The position numbers and the translations under genes were made by a program. 7,318 nucleotides of DNA from Bordetella parapertussis (GTDB lineage: Bacteria; Pseudomonadota; Gammaproteobacteria; Burkholderiales; SG8-41), in assembly GCA_945870465.1 (NCBI GenBank), contig CAMBSS010000191.1, positions 1 through 7,318 on the forward strand, in the 5' to 3' direction. Below, piece after piece: positions 1 to 7,254 of the stretch (positions are counted from its first letter, which is position 1; each line of letters opens with the position of its first letter). A model generated the notes under the pieces. That model worked only from the letters and a program-made list of their open reading frames with translations, was not told where the DNA came from and did no database searches.

Positions 1-1501
1 CTTTGTGCGCTGCTTCAAGAGCGTGCGTGAAGTCGGCGAACAGCACGAGGGCGGCGAGGCCCGCCGAACCGATGGCATAACCTTTGGTCACGGCCTTGGT
101 GGTGTTGCCCACGGCGTCGAGCGGATCGGTAATGGCGCGCACCGATTCCGGCATCTTGGCCATTTCCGCAATGCCGCCGGCGTTGTCGGTGATCGGGCCG
201 TAAGCGTCGAGCGCGACGATGATGCCGGCCATCGACAACATCGAAGTCGCGGCGATGGCGATGCCATACAGGCCGGCCAGGGTGAACGAGGCCCAGATTG
301 CGGTGCACACGAACAGCACCGGGTAAGCAGTGGATTTCATCGACACTGCAATGCCGGCGATGATGTTGGTGGCGTGGCCGGTGGTCGAGGCTTGCGCGAC
401 GTAGCGCACGGGCGCGTATTCGGTGCCCGTATAGTATTCGGTAATCCACACCAGCGCTCCGGTCAGCACGAGGCCGACGACGGCGGCGCCGTACAACTTC
501 ATGACCGACAGTTCGGGATATTTCGTGCCGATATCGCCCATCATGTAAGAGGTGATCGGATAAAACGCGATGAGGGCGAGCACGCCGGCGACAATCAGGC
601 CTTTGTACAGCGCGTTCATGATTTTCGCGCCGGGGGTGGCTTTGACGAACATGCAGCCGATGATGGAGGCGATGATCGAGAAGCCGCCCAGCACCAACGG
701 GTAAACAACCGCGTTGGCGGCGTAGTTCTTCAGGATCAGCGAGCCCAGCAACATGGTGGCGATGATGGTGACCGCATAGGTTTCGAACAGGTCGGCCGCC
801 ATGCCGGCGCAATCGCCGACGTTGTCGCCGACGTTGTCGGCGATCACCGCGGGGTTGCGCGGATCGTCTTCGGGAATGCCGGCTTCGACTTTACCGACGA
901 GGTCGGCGCCGACGTCAGCACCCTTGGTAAATATGCCGCCGCCCAGACGCGCGAAAATCGAGATCAGCGAACCGCCGAAACCAAAGCCGATCAGCGGTTT
1001 TATAACGTCGCTCAGGGGTACTTCTCCGTCAAACCGGTTGCCGATGAGATACCAGAAGAAGCCGGCAACGCCCAGCAGCCCGAGTCCGACCACCAGCATG
1101 CCGGTGATGGCGCCGCCGCGAAACGCGACTTGCAGCGCGTCGTTCAGTCCGATGGTGGCCGCCTGGGCAGTGCGCACATTGGCGCGCACCGACACGTTCA
1201 TGCCGATGAACCCGGACAGGCCCGACAGTAGCGCGCCGATCAGGAACGCGATCGCGGTAGTCCAGCCCAGCGCGGGCGTGAAGCCGACGACCAGGAACAG
1301 TACCGCGCCGACGATGGAAATCGCCGTGTATTGGCGTTTGAGATAGGCCTGCGCGCCTTCCTGGATCGCCGCCGCGATTTCGCGCATGCGGTCGTTGCCG
1401 CTGGGCAGCGACAATATCCAGTTGCGCGAAACGATGCCGTATAGCACCGCGCCGACCGCGCACACCAGTGAGAAAATCAACCCTGATTGAACAACTTGCA
1501 T
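1..1501 (-). CDS. hppA: K+-independent proton-pumping membrane pyrophosphatase (5' part; C-terminus outside window)
   Basis: This is an integral inner-membrane enzyme that hydrolyses pyrophosphate and pumps protons, or runs in reverse to make PPi. The reading frame opens at ATG 1501 ([20 protein letters not shown]) and stays open to base 1. That gives 500 codons of a family usually near 670-700 residues, so the C-terminal quarter is missing only because the window ends. Substrate-site motifs are intact: [11 protein letters not shown] at residues 196-206, then [19 protein letters not shown] at about 212-230. [10 protein letters not shown] at 465-474 carries Lys469 and Thr472. In this family Lys at that position (equivalent to A460K in the Carboxydothermus enzyme) marks the K+-independent, H+-pumping subtype. 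Many hydrophobic helices are visible. A strong GGGAGG site lies 5 nt before the start. It follows pfp with a 143-nt gap and may have its own promoter. Identification is very secure. Confidence 0.97.
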   Translation of the reverse strand, partial: MQVVQSGLIFSLVCAVGAVLYGIVSRNWILSLPSGNDRMREIAAAIQEGAQAYLKRQYTAISIVGAVLFLVVGFTPALGWTTAIAFLIGALLSGLSGFIGMNVSVRANVRTAQAATIGLNDALQVAFRGGAITGMLVVGLGLLGVAGFFWYLIGNRFDGEVPLSDVIKPLIGFGFGGSLISIFARLGGGIFTKGADVGADLVGKVEAGIPEDDPRNPAVIADNVGDNVGDCAGMAADLFETYAVTIIATMLLGSLILKNYAANAVVYPLVLGGFSIIASIIGCMFVKATPGAKIMNALYKGLIVAGVLALIAFYPITSYMMGDIGTKYPELSVMKLYGAAVVGLVLTGALVWITEYYTGTEYAPVRYVAQASTTGHATNIIAGIAVSMKSTAYPVLFVCTAIWASFTLAGLYGIAIAATSMLSMAGIIVALDAYGPITDNAGGIAEMAKMPESVRAITDPLDAVGNTTKAVTKGYAIGSAGLAALVLFADFTHALEAAHK

Positions 1502-1506
1502 GAATG

Positions 1507-1512
1507 CCTCCC
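1507..1512 (-). promoter_or_regulatory. Ribosome binding site of hppA
   Basis: GGGAGG on the minus strand, 5 nt before ATG 1501. It is the strongest Shine-Dalgarno match in the window and fixes the hppA start. It contrasts with the SD-less starts of kdsB and lpxK. Confidence 0.85.
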
Positions 1513-1561
1513 TAAAGCGATTTCGATCATTTGCAATCCGACCGAGAGCGGAAAAGCCGCG

Positions 1562-1590
1562 ATTCTACCTGATTCGGCGCCGGGCATCGA
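1562..1590 (-). promoter_or_regulatory. Possible hppA promoter
   Basis: TAGAAT (1567-1562) matches the -10 consensus at 5 of 6 bases. The hexamer 17 nt upstream, TCGATG, matches the -35 consensus at only 3 of 6. It lies in the 143-nt gap between pfp and hppA, about 60 nt ahead of the hppA start, a sensible place for a promoter. The weak -35 keeps confidence low. Confidence 0.35.
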
Positions 1591-1622
1591 GAGCCCATCC
1601 GCCCCGGAATACGGCGCCGGGC
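1575..1622. repeat. 11-bp GC-rich direct repeat in the pfp-hppA gap
   Basis: CGGCGCCGGGC occurs at 1575-1585 and again at 1612-1622, 37 bp apart. The core CGGCGCCG is itself palindromic, so the two copies can also pair with each other in RNA. It sits between the pfp stop and the candidate hppA -10. It could be a paired protein site or a hairpin behind pfp, but no T-run follows, so a canonical terminator is not supported. Confidence 0.5.
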
Positions 1623-1644
1623 CAGCCACCGGGCCGCCGTGCGC

Positions 1645-2907
1645 TCAGACCTTGAATCCGGTCTTGAGCTTCTTGGCTACCGCTGTGTTTTTGAGTTTGA
1701 CGTAGTCCGGCAGGCCGTTTTTGAACGGCGGATAGTCTTCACCCGCGATAAGGGGCGACAGGTACTGGCGGCATTTTTCGGTAATGTGAAAGCCGTCGGC
1801 GGTGATGAAATCGCGCGGCATCATTTTTTCCTTGTTCGCGATGTCTTTCAGGTCGGCGGCTTCGATTGCCCATTTGTAGGGTTTGTTCGATTTGCGCACG
1901 ATCACCGGCATCACGGCATTGCGCCCCTGCAGGGCGAGTTCGACTGCGGCCTTGCCCACAGCGTAGGCTTGCTGCGCGTCGGTTTTAGATGCGATGTGGC
2001 GCGCGGCGCGCTGCAGGTAATCGGCCACCGCCCAGTGGTACTTGTAGCCGAGCTTGTCTTTGACGAGGTTGGCGATCTGCGGGGCAACACCGCCCAGCTG
2101 CGCGTGGCCGAAGGCGTCTTTCAGGCCGGATTCGGACAGGAACTTGCCGTCCGCATTGCGTATGCCTTCCGAGACTCCAATCGCGCAATAGCCGTATTGT
2201 TTTACGGTGGCGTCTACGCGCGCGAGAAACTTGTCGGCGTCGAAAGTGAGTTCCGGGAACAGCAGGATCTGCGGCGCGTCGCCGGCTTTTTCGGCGGCCA
2301 GCCCGCAGGCGGCGGTAATCCAGCCGGCATGGCGGCCCATCACCTCGAGCACGAACACCTTGGTCGAGGTGCGCGCCATCGAGGCGACGTCGAAACCCGC
2401 TTCGCGGATGCTGGTGGCGACGTACTTGGCCACCGAGCCGAAGCCCGGGCAGCAATCGGTGACGACGAGATCGTTGTCTACCGTCTTCGGTATGCCTACG
2501 CAAATCACCGGGTAGCCGAGCGCGCCCGAAATCTGCGAAACCTTGTAGGCGGTATCTGCCGAATCGTTGCCGCCGTTGTAAAAGAAATAGCCGATGTTGT
2601 GCGCCTTGAAGACTTCGAGCAGGCGCTCGTACTGCGCGCGGTTCTCGTCGAGGCCCTTCAGCTTGTAGCGGCACGAGCCGAACGCGCCGGAGGGCGTGTG
2701 ACGCAGCGCGCGGATGGCGGCCGGTGATTCCTTGGAGGTGTCGATGAGGTCTTCGGTCAGCGCGCCGATGATGCCGTCGCGGCCGGCGTAGACTTTGCCG
2801 ATTTTGCCTTTGTGCTTGCGTGCGGTCTCGATCACACCGCATGCCGTGGCGTTGATTACCGCCGTCACGCCGCCCGACTGGGCGTAAAAAACGTTCATTT
2901 TTTTCAT
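1645..2907 (-). CDS. pfp: Pyrophosphate-dependent 6-phosphofructokinase
   Basis: This cytoplasmic enzyme reversibly phosphorylates fructose-6-phosphate to fructose-1,6-bisphosphate with PPi instead of ATP. The product is 420 residues from ATG 2907 (MKKMNVFYAQSGG), fitting the roughly 400-residue bacterial PFP type. Upstream in-frame codons up to 3144 look like antisense of adk and were excluded. A second possible start, Met4 at 2898, cannot be ruled out, as neither has a clear Shine-Dalgarno. Visible motifs are the N-terminal SGG (11-13), NGGNDS (111-116), PKTVDND (140-146), MGR (190-192) and FPEL (217-220). Asp115 and Lys141 occupy positions that in this superfamily distinguish PPi users from ATP users. 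The first Asp of the usual GGDD is Asn114 here. The gene starts 40 nt after adk, so the two are probably cotranscribed, and hppA follows. PPi use is strongly supported by motifs but untested. Confidence 0.95.
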   Translation of the reverse strand: MKKMNVFYAQSGGVTAVINATACGVIETARKHKGKIGKVYAGRDGIIGALTEDLIDTSKESPAAIRALRHTPSGAFGSCRYKLKGLDENRAQYERLLEVFKAHNIGYFFYNGGNDSADTAYKVSQISGALGYPVICVGIPKTVDNDLVVTDCCPGFGSVAKYVATSIREAGFDVASMARTSTKVFVLEVMGRHAGWITAACGLAAEKAGDAPQILLFPELTFDADKFLARVDATVKQYGYCAIGVSEGIRNADGKFLSESGLKDAFGHAQLGGVAPQIANLVKDKLGYKYHWAVADYLQRAARHIASKTDAQQAYAVGKAAVELALQGRNAVMPVIVRKSNKPYKWAIEAADLKDIANKEKMMPRDFITADGFHITEKCRQYLSPLIAGEDYPPFKNGLPDYVKLKNTAVAKKLKTGFKV

Positions 2908-2947
2908 GGCTGAAATGATAACCGGGTCACGGAAAACGCATGGAGAA

Positions 2948-3728
<781 letters not shown>

Positions 3729-3736
<8 letters not shown>

Positions 3737-3749
3737 ATGCTGTCGCCGC
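3729..3749. repeat. Perfect 7-bp inverted repeat just after kdsB
   Basis: GCGGCGA (3729-3735) and TCGCCGC (3743-3749) are perfect complements separated by 7 nt, starting 5 nt past the kdsB stop. In the kdsB transcript this forms a GC-rich hairpin, but no U-tract follows. It also overlaps the -35 region of the adk promoter candidate. It might stabilise the kdsB 3' end, act as a weak terminator, or be an operator. Confidence 0.45.
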
Positions 3750-3754
3750 CTGCG

Positions 3755-4519
3755 CTAGCGCTGGTTGCGCACTAGCGTTTGCACGCGCGCGAGGTCTGCC
3801 GCGGTGTCTACCCCGGCATGCGGCGCGGCTGGCGCGATGGCGACGCTGATGCGGTGGCCGTGCCACAGCACGCGCAACTGCTCGAGCGCTTCGAATTGCT
3901 CGAGCGGCGCGGGTGCCAGCTGCGCGTAGCTGGCCAGAAATGCCGCGCGATAGGCGTAAATGCCGAGATGGCGGTAAACCGGCAGGCCGGCCGGAATTTT
4001 CTTGATGCCCTGCGCGAATGCGTCGCGCGCATAGGGGATGGGGGCGCGGCTGAAATAGAGTGCATAGCCCATTTTATCCAGCACGACTTTGACGATATTG
4101 GGATTGGCGAACTGGTCGGCCGCGTCAATCGGGCAGCACAGGGTCGCGATGGCGGCGTCCGCGTGGTCCGCCAGCTGCTGCGCGGCGGCGCGTATGAGTG
4201 CGGGTTCGATCAGCGGTTCGTCGCCTTGCACGTTGACGACGATATCGCGCGGCGCGTAGCCGCGTTGTGCCGCGACTTCGGCGATGCGGTCGGTGCCGGA
4301 CGCATGGTCCACGCGCGTCATCACCGCAGTGAATCCGTGGCGCGTGACGGCATCCGCAATGTCGGCGTGATCGGTGGCGACGATGACTTCCGCGGCGGCG
4401 CTGGCGCGCGCTCTTTCCGCCACGTGCACCACCATCGGTTTGCCGCCGATGTCGGCCAGCATCTTGCCCGGCAGCCGCGTCGAGGCATGGCGCGCGGGGA
4501 TGACGACGATGAAGTTCAT
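3755..4519 (-). CDS. kdsB: 3-deoxy-manno-octulosonate cytidylyltransferase (CMP-KDO synthetase)
   Basis: Activates KDO with CTP to CMP-KDO, the sugar donor for the LPS inner core; a cytosolic enzyme. The product is 254 residues, a normal family length, from ATG 4519 ([10 protein letters not shown]). Motifs in order are the nucleotide-binding [13 protein letters not shown] (7-19), SGTDRIAE (74-81), [10 protein letters not shown] (95-104) with metal-binding Asp100, [10 protein letters not shown] (182-191), [11 protein letters not shown] (206-216) and the GVDTAADL tail (236-243). The start is unambiguous by homology, but the preceding mRNA is pyrimidine-rich (CGTCTCTCTCC) with no Shine-Dalgarno, because a GCCTCTC-type repeat occupies the 100-nt gap after the YcaR-like gene. 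The gene belongs with lpxK upstream in envelope synthesis. It ends 135 nt before adk. Confidence 0.97.
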   Translation of the reverse strand: MNFIVVIPARHASTRLPGKMLADIGGKPMVVHVAERARASAAAEVIVATDHADIADAVTRHGFTAVMTRVDHASGTDRIAEVAAQRGYAPRDIVVNVQGDEPLIEPALIRAAAQQLADHADAAIATLCCPIDAADQFANPNIVKVVLDKMGYALYFSRAPIPYARDAFAQGIKKIPAGLPVYRHLGIYAYRAAFLASYAQLAPAPLEQFEALEQLRVLWHGHRISVAIAPAAPHAGVDTAADLARVQTLVRNQR

Positions 4520-4536
4520 GGAGAGAGACGCCAGGC

Positions 4537-4614
4537 GAGAGGCGAGAGGCGGGAGGGTAGAGCAAACTGCGCGGCGCGCGCGTTACGCCTCTCGTCTCTC
4601 GCCTCTCGCTTCTC
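4537..4614. repeat. Inverted heptamer repeat between the YcaR-like gene and kdsB
   Basis: The left arm holds two perfect GAGAGGC units (4537-4550) flanked by degenerate ones. The right arm holds four units of the complement at 4587-4614: GCCTCTC, GTCTCTC, GCCTCTC and GCTTCTC. About 36 bp of very GC-rich sequence separates the arms. The element fills the gap between the YcaR-like stop (4620) and the kdsB start (4519). In the transcript the arms can form a long imperfect hairpin, placing the pyrimidine-rich arm directly ahead of kdsB. It is the same design as the element before lpxK. Confidence 0.8.
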
Positions 4615-4619
4615 GGAAT

Positions 4620-4799
4620 TCAAACTTCCTCCTCTGGAGGAAGTTTCCGCGCATCGTCTTCCAGCATGACCGGGATGCCGTCCTTGATCGGGTAGGCGAG
4701 GCGGTCGGCCTTGCAGATCAACTCCTGCCGCGACTTGCGGTAGAGCAGGGGCCCTTTGCAGAGCGGGCACACCAGGATGTCGAGCAGCTTGGAATCCAT
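4620..4799 (-). CDS. YcaR/Trm112-family small zinc-ribbon-like protein
   Basis: A 59-residue protein ([20 protein letters not shown]...) of the Trm112/UPF0434 family, whose E. coli member YcaR also sits beside lpxK and kdsB. Visible features are CPLC at residues 11-14, ELICK (26-30) and the characteristic [17 protein letters not shown] (35-51). Only three cysteines are present, so a full four-Cys zinc site is not evident, as in other bacterial members. The precise function is unknown; eukaryotic Trm112 is an activating partner of methyltransferases. The ATG follows the lpxK stop with no gap (TAGATG), which implies translational coupling; no strong Shine-Dalgarno is visible. The last 25 coding bases form a perfect hairpin. 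Confidence 0.9.
   Translation of the reverse strand: MDSKLLDILVCPLCKGPLLYRKSRQELICKADRLAYPIKDGIPVMLEDDARKLPPEEEV
4622..4646. repeat. Perfect 11-bp hairpin at the end of the YcaR-like gene
   Basis: AAACTTCCTCC (4622-4632) and GGAGGAAGTTT (4636-4646) are exact complements with a 3-nt loop. The stem lies wholly within the coding sequence for the C-terminal KLPPEEEV and touches the stop codon. In RNA it would be a very stable triloop hairpin. Only UUU at the stem base follows, then GAAUUCC, so it is not a textbook intrinsic terminator. A role in transcript processing, 3'-end protection or reduced downstream expression is possible. Confidence 0.75.
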
Positions 4800-5801
4800 C
4801 TATTTTTGTCCGATCTTGTGCAGTATCAGGTCGCCCAGCGCGGGGTCGATGGCGGCGTCTACCCGCAATACCCACCAGTTTTCACCGTTCAGGCGTTCGC
4901 ATTTTACCGCATCCTTCTCGGTCATTATGAGCGCTGCGTGCGTGCCGGTAGCGCAATCGTCGGCGGTGTACGCATGATGGTCGGGGAAGGCGCGGGCGGT
5001 GAACGAGATGCCGAGTTCATGCAGGGTGTTGAAAAAACGCTGCGGATTGCCGATCGCCGCCACAGCGCACACGCTCAGCTTGGCGAAGTGGTCGGCGCCG
5101 ACCACGCGGCGCGCATCGCGCAAATCGTGGAACGCGCTGCCCTCCAGGCGCATGTCGAACGCCGGCACGCCGGACGGCAGGGTCTCGAGCGCAAACGCCG
5201 CGCCGCCGTTAATCACCAGCGCGTTGACGTTCTCCAGTCGCCGCAACGGCTCGCGCAGCGGGCCCGCCGGCAGCAGCATGCCGTTGCCGCAGCCGCGCTC
5301 GCCGTCGAGCACGACGAGTTCGATATCGCGTTTCAACGCGTAGTGCTGCAGGCCGTCGTCGCTGATGATGACATTGCACTCCGGATGTGAAGTGCGCAGG
5401 GCCTGCGCCGCGGCGACGCGCGAGCGGCCGACCCACACCGGGCACGCGCAACGGCGCGCGAGCAAAACTGCTTCGTCGCCCAGCACCGCGGCGTCGCCAT
5501 CGGGTGCCGCGTGCAGAGGACCTTGCGCGCTGCCGCCGTAACCGCGGGTGACGACGCCCGGTTTGAAGCCGTGATCGAGCAGCCATTGCACCAGCCAGAT
5601 GACGCACGGCGTTTTGCCGGTGCCGCCAGCGTTGATGTTGCCGACCACGATGACCGGTACGCCGATGCGCGTGCTGGCGAACCAGCCGGTGCGATAGAAG
5701 AAGCGGCGCGCGGCGGCAAGCGCGGCGAACAGCATGCTGAGCGGCCACAGCAGGAGATGCAGCGCCGAGAGGCGGTACCAGTATTGTTCCAGCCAGTGCA
5801 T
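4800..5801 (-). CDS. lpxK: Tetraacyldisaccharide 4'-kinase (lipid A synthesis)
   Basis: Phosphorylates the 4' position of the lipid A disaccharide precursor with ATP, at the cytoplasmic face of the inner membrane. The product is 333 residues, a typical length. An N-terminal hydrophobic stretch (about 13-31, LLLWPLSMLFAALAA) is the membrane anchor. The Walker A motif GNINAGGTGKTP spans 54-65, followed by VTRGYGG (84-90), GDEAVLLARR (108-117), the DDGLQHYALKRD segment (148-159), LLPAGPLREP (176-185) and a late MTEKDAVKC. The ATG at 5801 is preceded by an in-frame TAA and then by the heptamer array, so the start cannot lie further upstream; no Shine-Dalgarno is present. The stop abuts the YcaR-like ATG. 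The exbBD pair upstream and kdsB downstream make an envelope gene group. Confidence 0.97.
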   Translation of the reverse strand: MHWLEQYWYRLSALHLLLWPLSMLFAALAAARRFFYRTGWFASTRIGVPVIVVGNINAGGTGKTPCVIWLVQWLLDHGFKPGVVTRGYGGSAQGPLHAAPDGDAAVLGDEAVLLARRCACPVWVGRSRVAAAQALRTSHPECNVIISDDGLQHYALKRDIELVVLDGERGCGNGMLLPAGPLREPLRRLENVNALVINGGAAFALETLPSGVPAFDMRLEGSAFHDLRDARRVVGADHFAKLSVCAVAAIGNPQRFFNTLHELGISFTARAFPDHHAYTADDCATGTHAALIMTEKDAVKCERLNGENWWVLRVDAAIDPALGDLILHKIGQK

Positions 5802-5806
5802 TTAGC

Positions 5807-5908
5807 GAGAGGCGAGAGGCGAGAGGCGAGAGGCGAGAGGCGAGAGGCGAAAGACCGAAACGTGCTTAGCGCTGGGCCTCGCAACACCCCTCTCGCATCA
5901 CGCCTCTC
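5807..5908. repeat. Heptamer array (six perfect GAGAGGC units) with inverted partner, exbD-lpxK gap
   Basis: Six uninterrupted GAGAGGC copies run from 5807 to 5848, starting 5 bp before the lpxK ATG on its upstream side. An opposite-orientation arm follows at 5888-5908, with CCCTCTC at 5888-5894 and GCCTCTC at 5902-5908, ending 3 bp from the exbD stop. About 39 bp separates the arms. In the exbD-lpxK transcript the purine arm can pair with any of several pyrimidine units. The element fills nearly all of the 110-nt gap. A further GAGAGGC lies inside lpxK at 5767-5773. Confidence 0.85.
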
Positions 5909-5911
5909 ACC

Positions 5912-6331
5912 TCACTTCTTATTTGCCTGGGTGGTGAAGGTGATGCGGCTGAAGCCCGCGATGCGCGCCGCTTCCATGATATTGATGACCGACTGGTGGG
6001 TGGCGGCCGCGTCGGCGTTGATGATGATGACCGGGTCGGGCGTGCCGCCGGCGGCGCGTTTCAGTTCGTCGGCGAAGTTGTCGGGGCTGCGGAAAGGCAC
6101 CGTGGATTTGTTGACGACGTACTTGCCCTGGCCGTCGACCGCGACGTTGATCTGGTTCGGGCGCTCTTCAGGTTTGTTGGCATCGGCGGTCGGCAGGTTG
6201 ATCTGCAGCTCGGCATAACGCGAGTAAGTCGTGGTGACCATCAGGAAGATCAGGATGACGAGCAGCACGTCGATCAACGGGATCAGGTTGATCTCGGGTT
6301 CTTCCCTTTGTGTGCCGACGCGGAAATTCAC
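5912..6331 (-). CDS. exbD: ExbD/TolR-family biopolymer transport protein
   Basis: The stator partner of ExbB, converting proton flow into mechanical work on a periplasmic energy-transducing protein. The product is 139 residues: a short cytoplasmic N-terminus with PEINLIPLID, one membrane helix at about 16-34 (LIPLIDVLLVILIFLMVTT), then a periplasmic domain. Asp21 in the helix is the conserved proton-carrying Asp (Asp25 of ExbD, Asp23 of TolR). The start is GTG at 6331, 13 nt after the exbB stop, with no strong Shine-Dalgarno. A small GGGCT/AGCCC hairpin (6335-6351) overlaps that junction, pointing to translational coupling. No tonB, tolA or receptor gene is in view, so the partner is unknown. 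ExbD versus TolR is chosen from the neighbouring ExbB-like protein and is not certain. Confidence 0.92.
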   Translation of the reverse strand: MNFRVGTQREEPEINLIPLIDVLLVILIFLMVTTTYSRYAELQINLPTADANKPEERPNQINVAVDGQGKYVVNKSTVPFRSPDNFADELKRAAGGTPDPVIIINADAAATHQSVINIMEAARIAGFSRITFTTQANKK

Positions 6332-6344
6332 GGTGGGCTGTCGC

Positions 6345-6956
6345 CTAGCCCTGGCGCTCGCCGTGCAGAATCTCTACCAGCTTGACCGCCTGGCTTTCCA
6401 TTTCGACGATCAGCGAATCGACCTTGCTGCGGAAGTAGCGGTAGAAAATCATGCTCGGTATCGCCACGATCAGGCCCATGGCCGTGTTGTACAGCGCAAT
6501 CGAGATGCCGTGCGCGAGCACCACGGGATTGCTGCCGCCGGTCGGCGCCTGCGAGCCGAAGATTTCTATCATGCCGATGACCGTGCCCAGGAGGCCGAGC
6601 AGCGGGCTGATGGAAGCGATGGTGCCCAGCGTGCTCAGAAAACGTTCGAGATCGTGCGCCACGGCGCGGCCGGCGTCGTCGATCGCTTCTTTCATGACTT
6701 GCGGCGCGGCCTTGACGTTTTTCAGGCCGGCAGCGAACACCTGCGCGAGTGGCGCGCCGGTGGCAAGGCGGGCGAGCAACATGGGATTGACGCCGTTCTG
6801 GCGGAATTCCGTGATGACTTGACCCAGGAGTTCAGGCGGGGTGACGACGCTGCTGCGCAACGACCACGCGCGCTCGCCGATGATGGCCAGCGAAATGACC
6901 GACGCCAGCACCAATGGCCAGACCGGCCATCCCGCAGCTTCAATTAATGCAAACAT
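6345..6956 (-). CDS. exbB: ExbB/TolQ/MotA-family proton channel protein
   Basis: The inner-membrane channel subunit of a proton-motive-force-driven motor with ExbD. The product is 203 residues from ATG 6956 (MFALIEAAGWPVWPL), preceded by GGAG four bases upstream. The longer open frame to 7217 adds 87 Arg/Ala-rich residues unlike the family and was rejected. Three membrane segments are visible at about 10-28, 112-133 and 150-172. Family motifs are LERFLSTLGTIASISPLLGLLGTVIGMI (103-130, given as the helix 2 region) and GISIALYNTAMGLIVAIP (150-167). Thr158 matches the conserved pore Thr. The Glu often found in GIAEAL is Ile153 here, as it may be in this subgroup. It is the first gene of the leftward cluster. 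Confidence 0.93.
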   Translation of the reverse strand: MFALIEAAGWPVWPLVLASVISLAIIGERAWSLRSSVVTPPELLGQVITEFRQNGVNPMLLARLATGAPLAQVFAAGLKNVKAAPQVMKEAIDDAGRAVAHDLERFLSTLGTIASISPLLGLLGTVIGMIEIFGSQAPTGGSNPVVLAHGISIALYNTAMGLIVAIPSMIFYRYFRSKVDSLIVEMESQAVKLVEILHGERQG

Positions 6957-6988
6957 GTTTCTCCGGAGTCGCCGAATTAATGCGCGCA

Positions 6989-7017
6989 ACTGTATATGGG
7001 CAATGACATTTCGGCAA
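6989..7017 (-). promoter_or_regulatory. Weak exbB promoter candidate
   Basis: TTGCCG (7017-7012) and TACAGT (6994-6989) are separated by 17 nt and each match 4 of 6 consensus bases. They sit about 33 nt ahead of the exbB ATG. The spacing is right and the hexamers are mediocre, so the real promoter could be further upstream near 7200-7260. Confidence 0.25.
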
Positions 7018-7051
7018 GTGCAATCGCTGCCATGTGCAATCGCTGCCATGT
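7018..7051. repeat. 16-bp perfect tandem duplication
   Basis: TGCAATCGCTGCCATG occurs twice back to back (7019-7034 and 7035-7050), and the flanking bases extend the identity by one on each side. It lies about 65-95 nt upstream of exbB, just beyond the weak promoter candidate. It may be a recent slippage duplication or a doubled protein-binding site. Confidence 0.75.
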
Positions 7052-7209
7052 TGAAGCGGCGAACGACTGCGAACCGGTAGTTGCAGGCGTTTGATGCGGC
7101 GCGACCGCGCTGAGTCTGCGCCAACGCTGCTGATGCGCGCAAGAGTTTTCTGCGCTGCCTTGGCGGCGTGCAGTTTTGGCAGTCGGATGCGGAATAATCG
7201 CCCGAATAC

Positions 7210-7254
7210 TTGTCCACAATTACTGTGGATAACTATGTGTAAAGTTTGTACACA
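7210..7254. promoter_or_regulatory. Cluster of DnaA-box-like sites
   Basis: There are three matches to the TTATNCACA box in 45 bp. The copy at 7224-7232 on the minus strand is perfect (TTATCCACA). TTGTCCACA (7210-7218) and TTGTACACA (7246-7254) on the plus strand each have the same single A-to-G change. The first two face each other across 5 nt. An overlapping palindrome, TGTGTA-7 nt-TACACA, spans 7236-7254. AT-rich sequence (7274-7318) follows. This is oriC-like or dnaA-promoter-like in appearance, but could be another regulator's operator. Confidence 0.5.

Noticed and set aside
5..1231. Long plus-strand open frame (408 codons) over hppA
   Set aside because: It is antisense to an unmistakable H+-pyrophosphatase frame. 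Its Gly/Asp/His/Arg-rich product has no domain pattern and reflects GC-rich codon bias on the other strand.
1639..2727. Plus-strand 362-codon frame over pfp
   Set aside because: Antisense shadow of the motif-complete PFP gene, with no start signal or recognisable protein features. The plus-strand frames over adk, kdsB, lpxK and exbBD were rejected for the same reason.
4615..4650. Rho-independent terminator behind the YcaR-like gene
   Set aside because: The stem is strong, but only three U residues at the stem base are followed by GAAUUCC. kdsB continues in the same direction, so full termination is unlikely.
5804..5908. CRISPR array
   Set aside because: The units are 7 bp, contiguous and without spacers; there are no cas genes.
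6957..7217. N-terminal extension of ExbB (87 codons)
   Set aside because: It is unlike any ExbB N-terminus and contains the tandem repeat. A GGAG site precedes the internal ATG 6956, where the family sequence begins.
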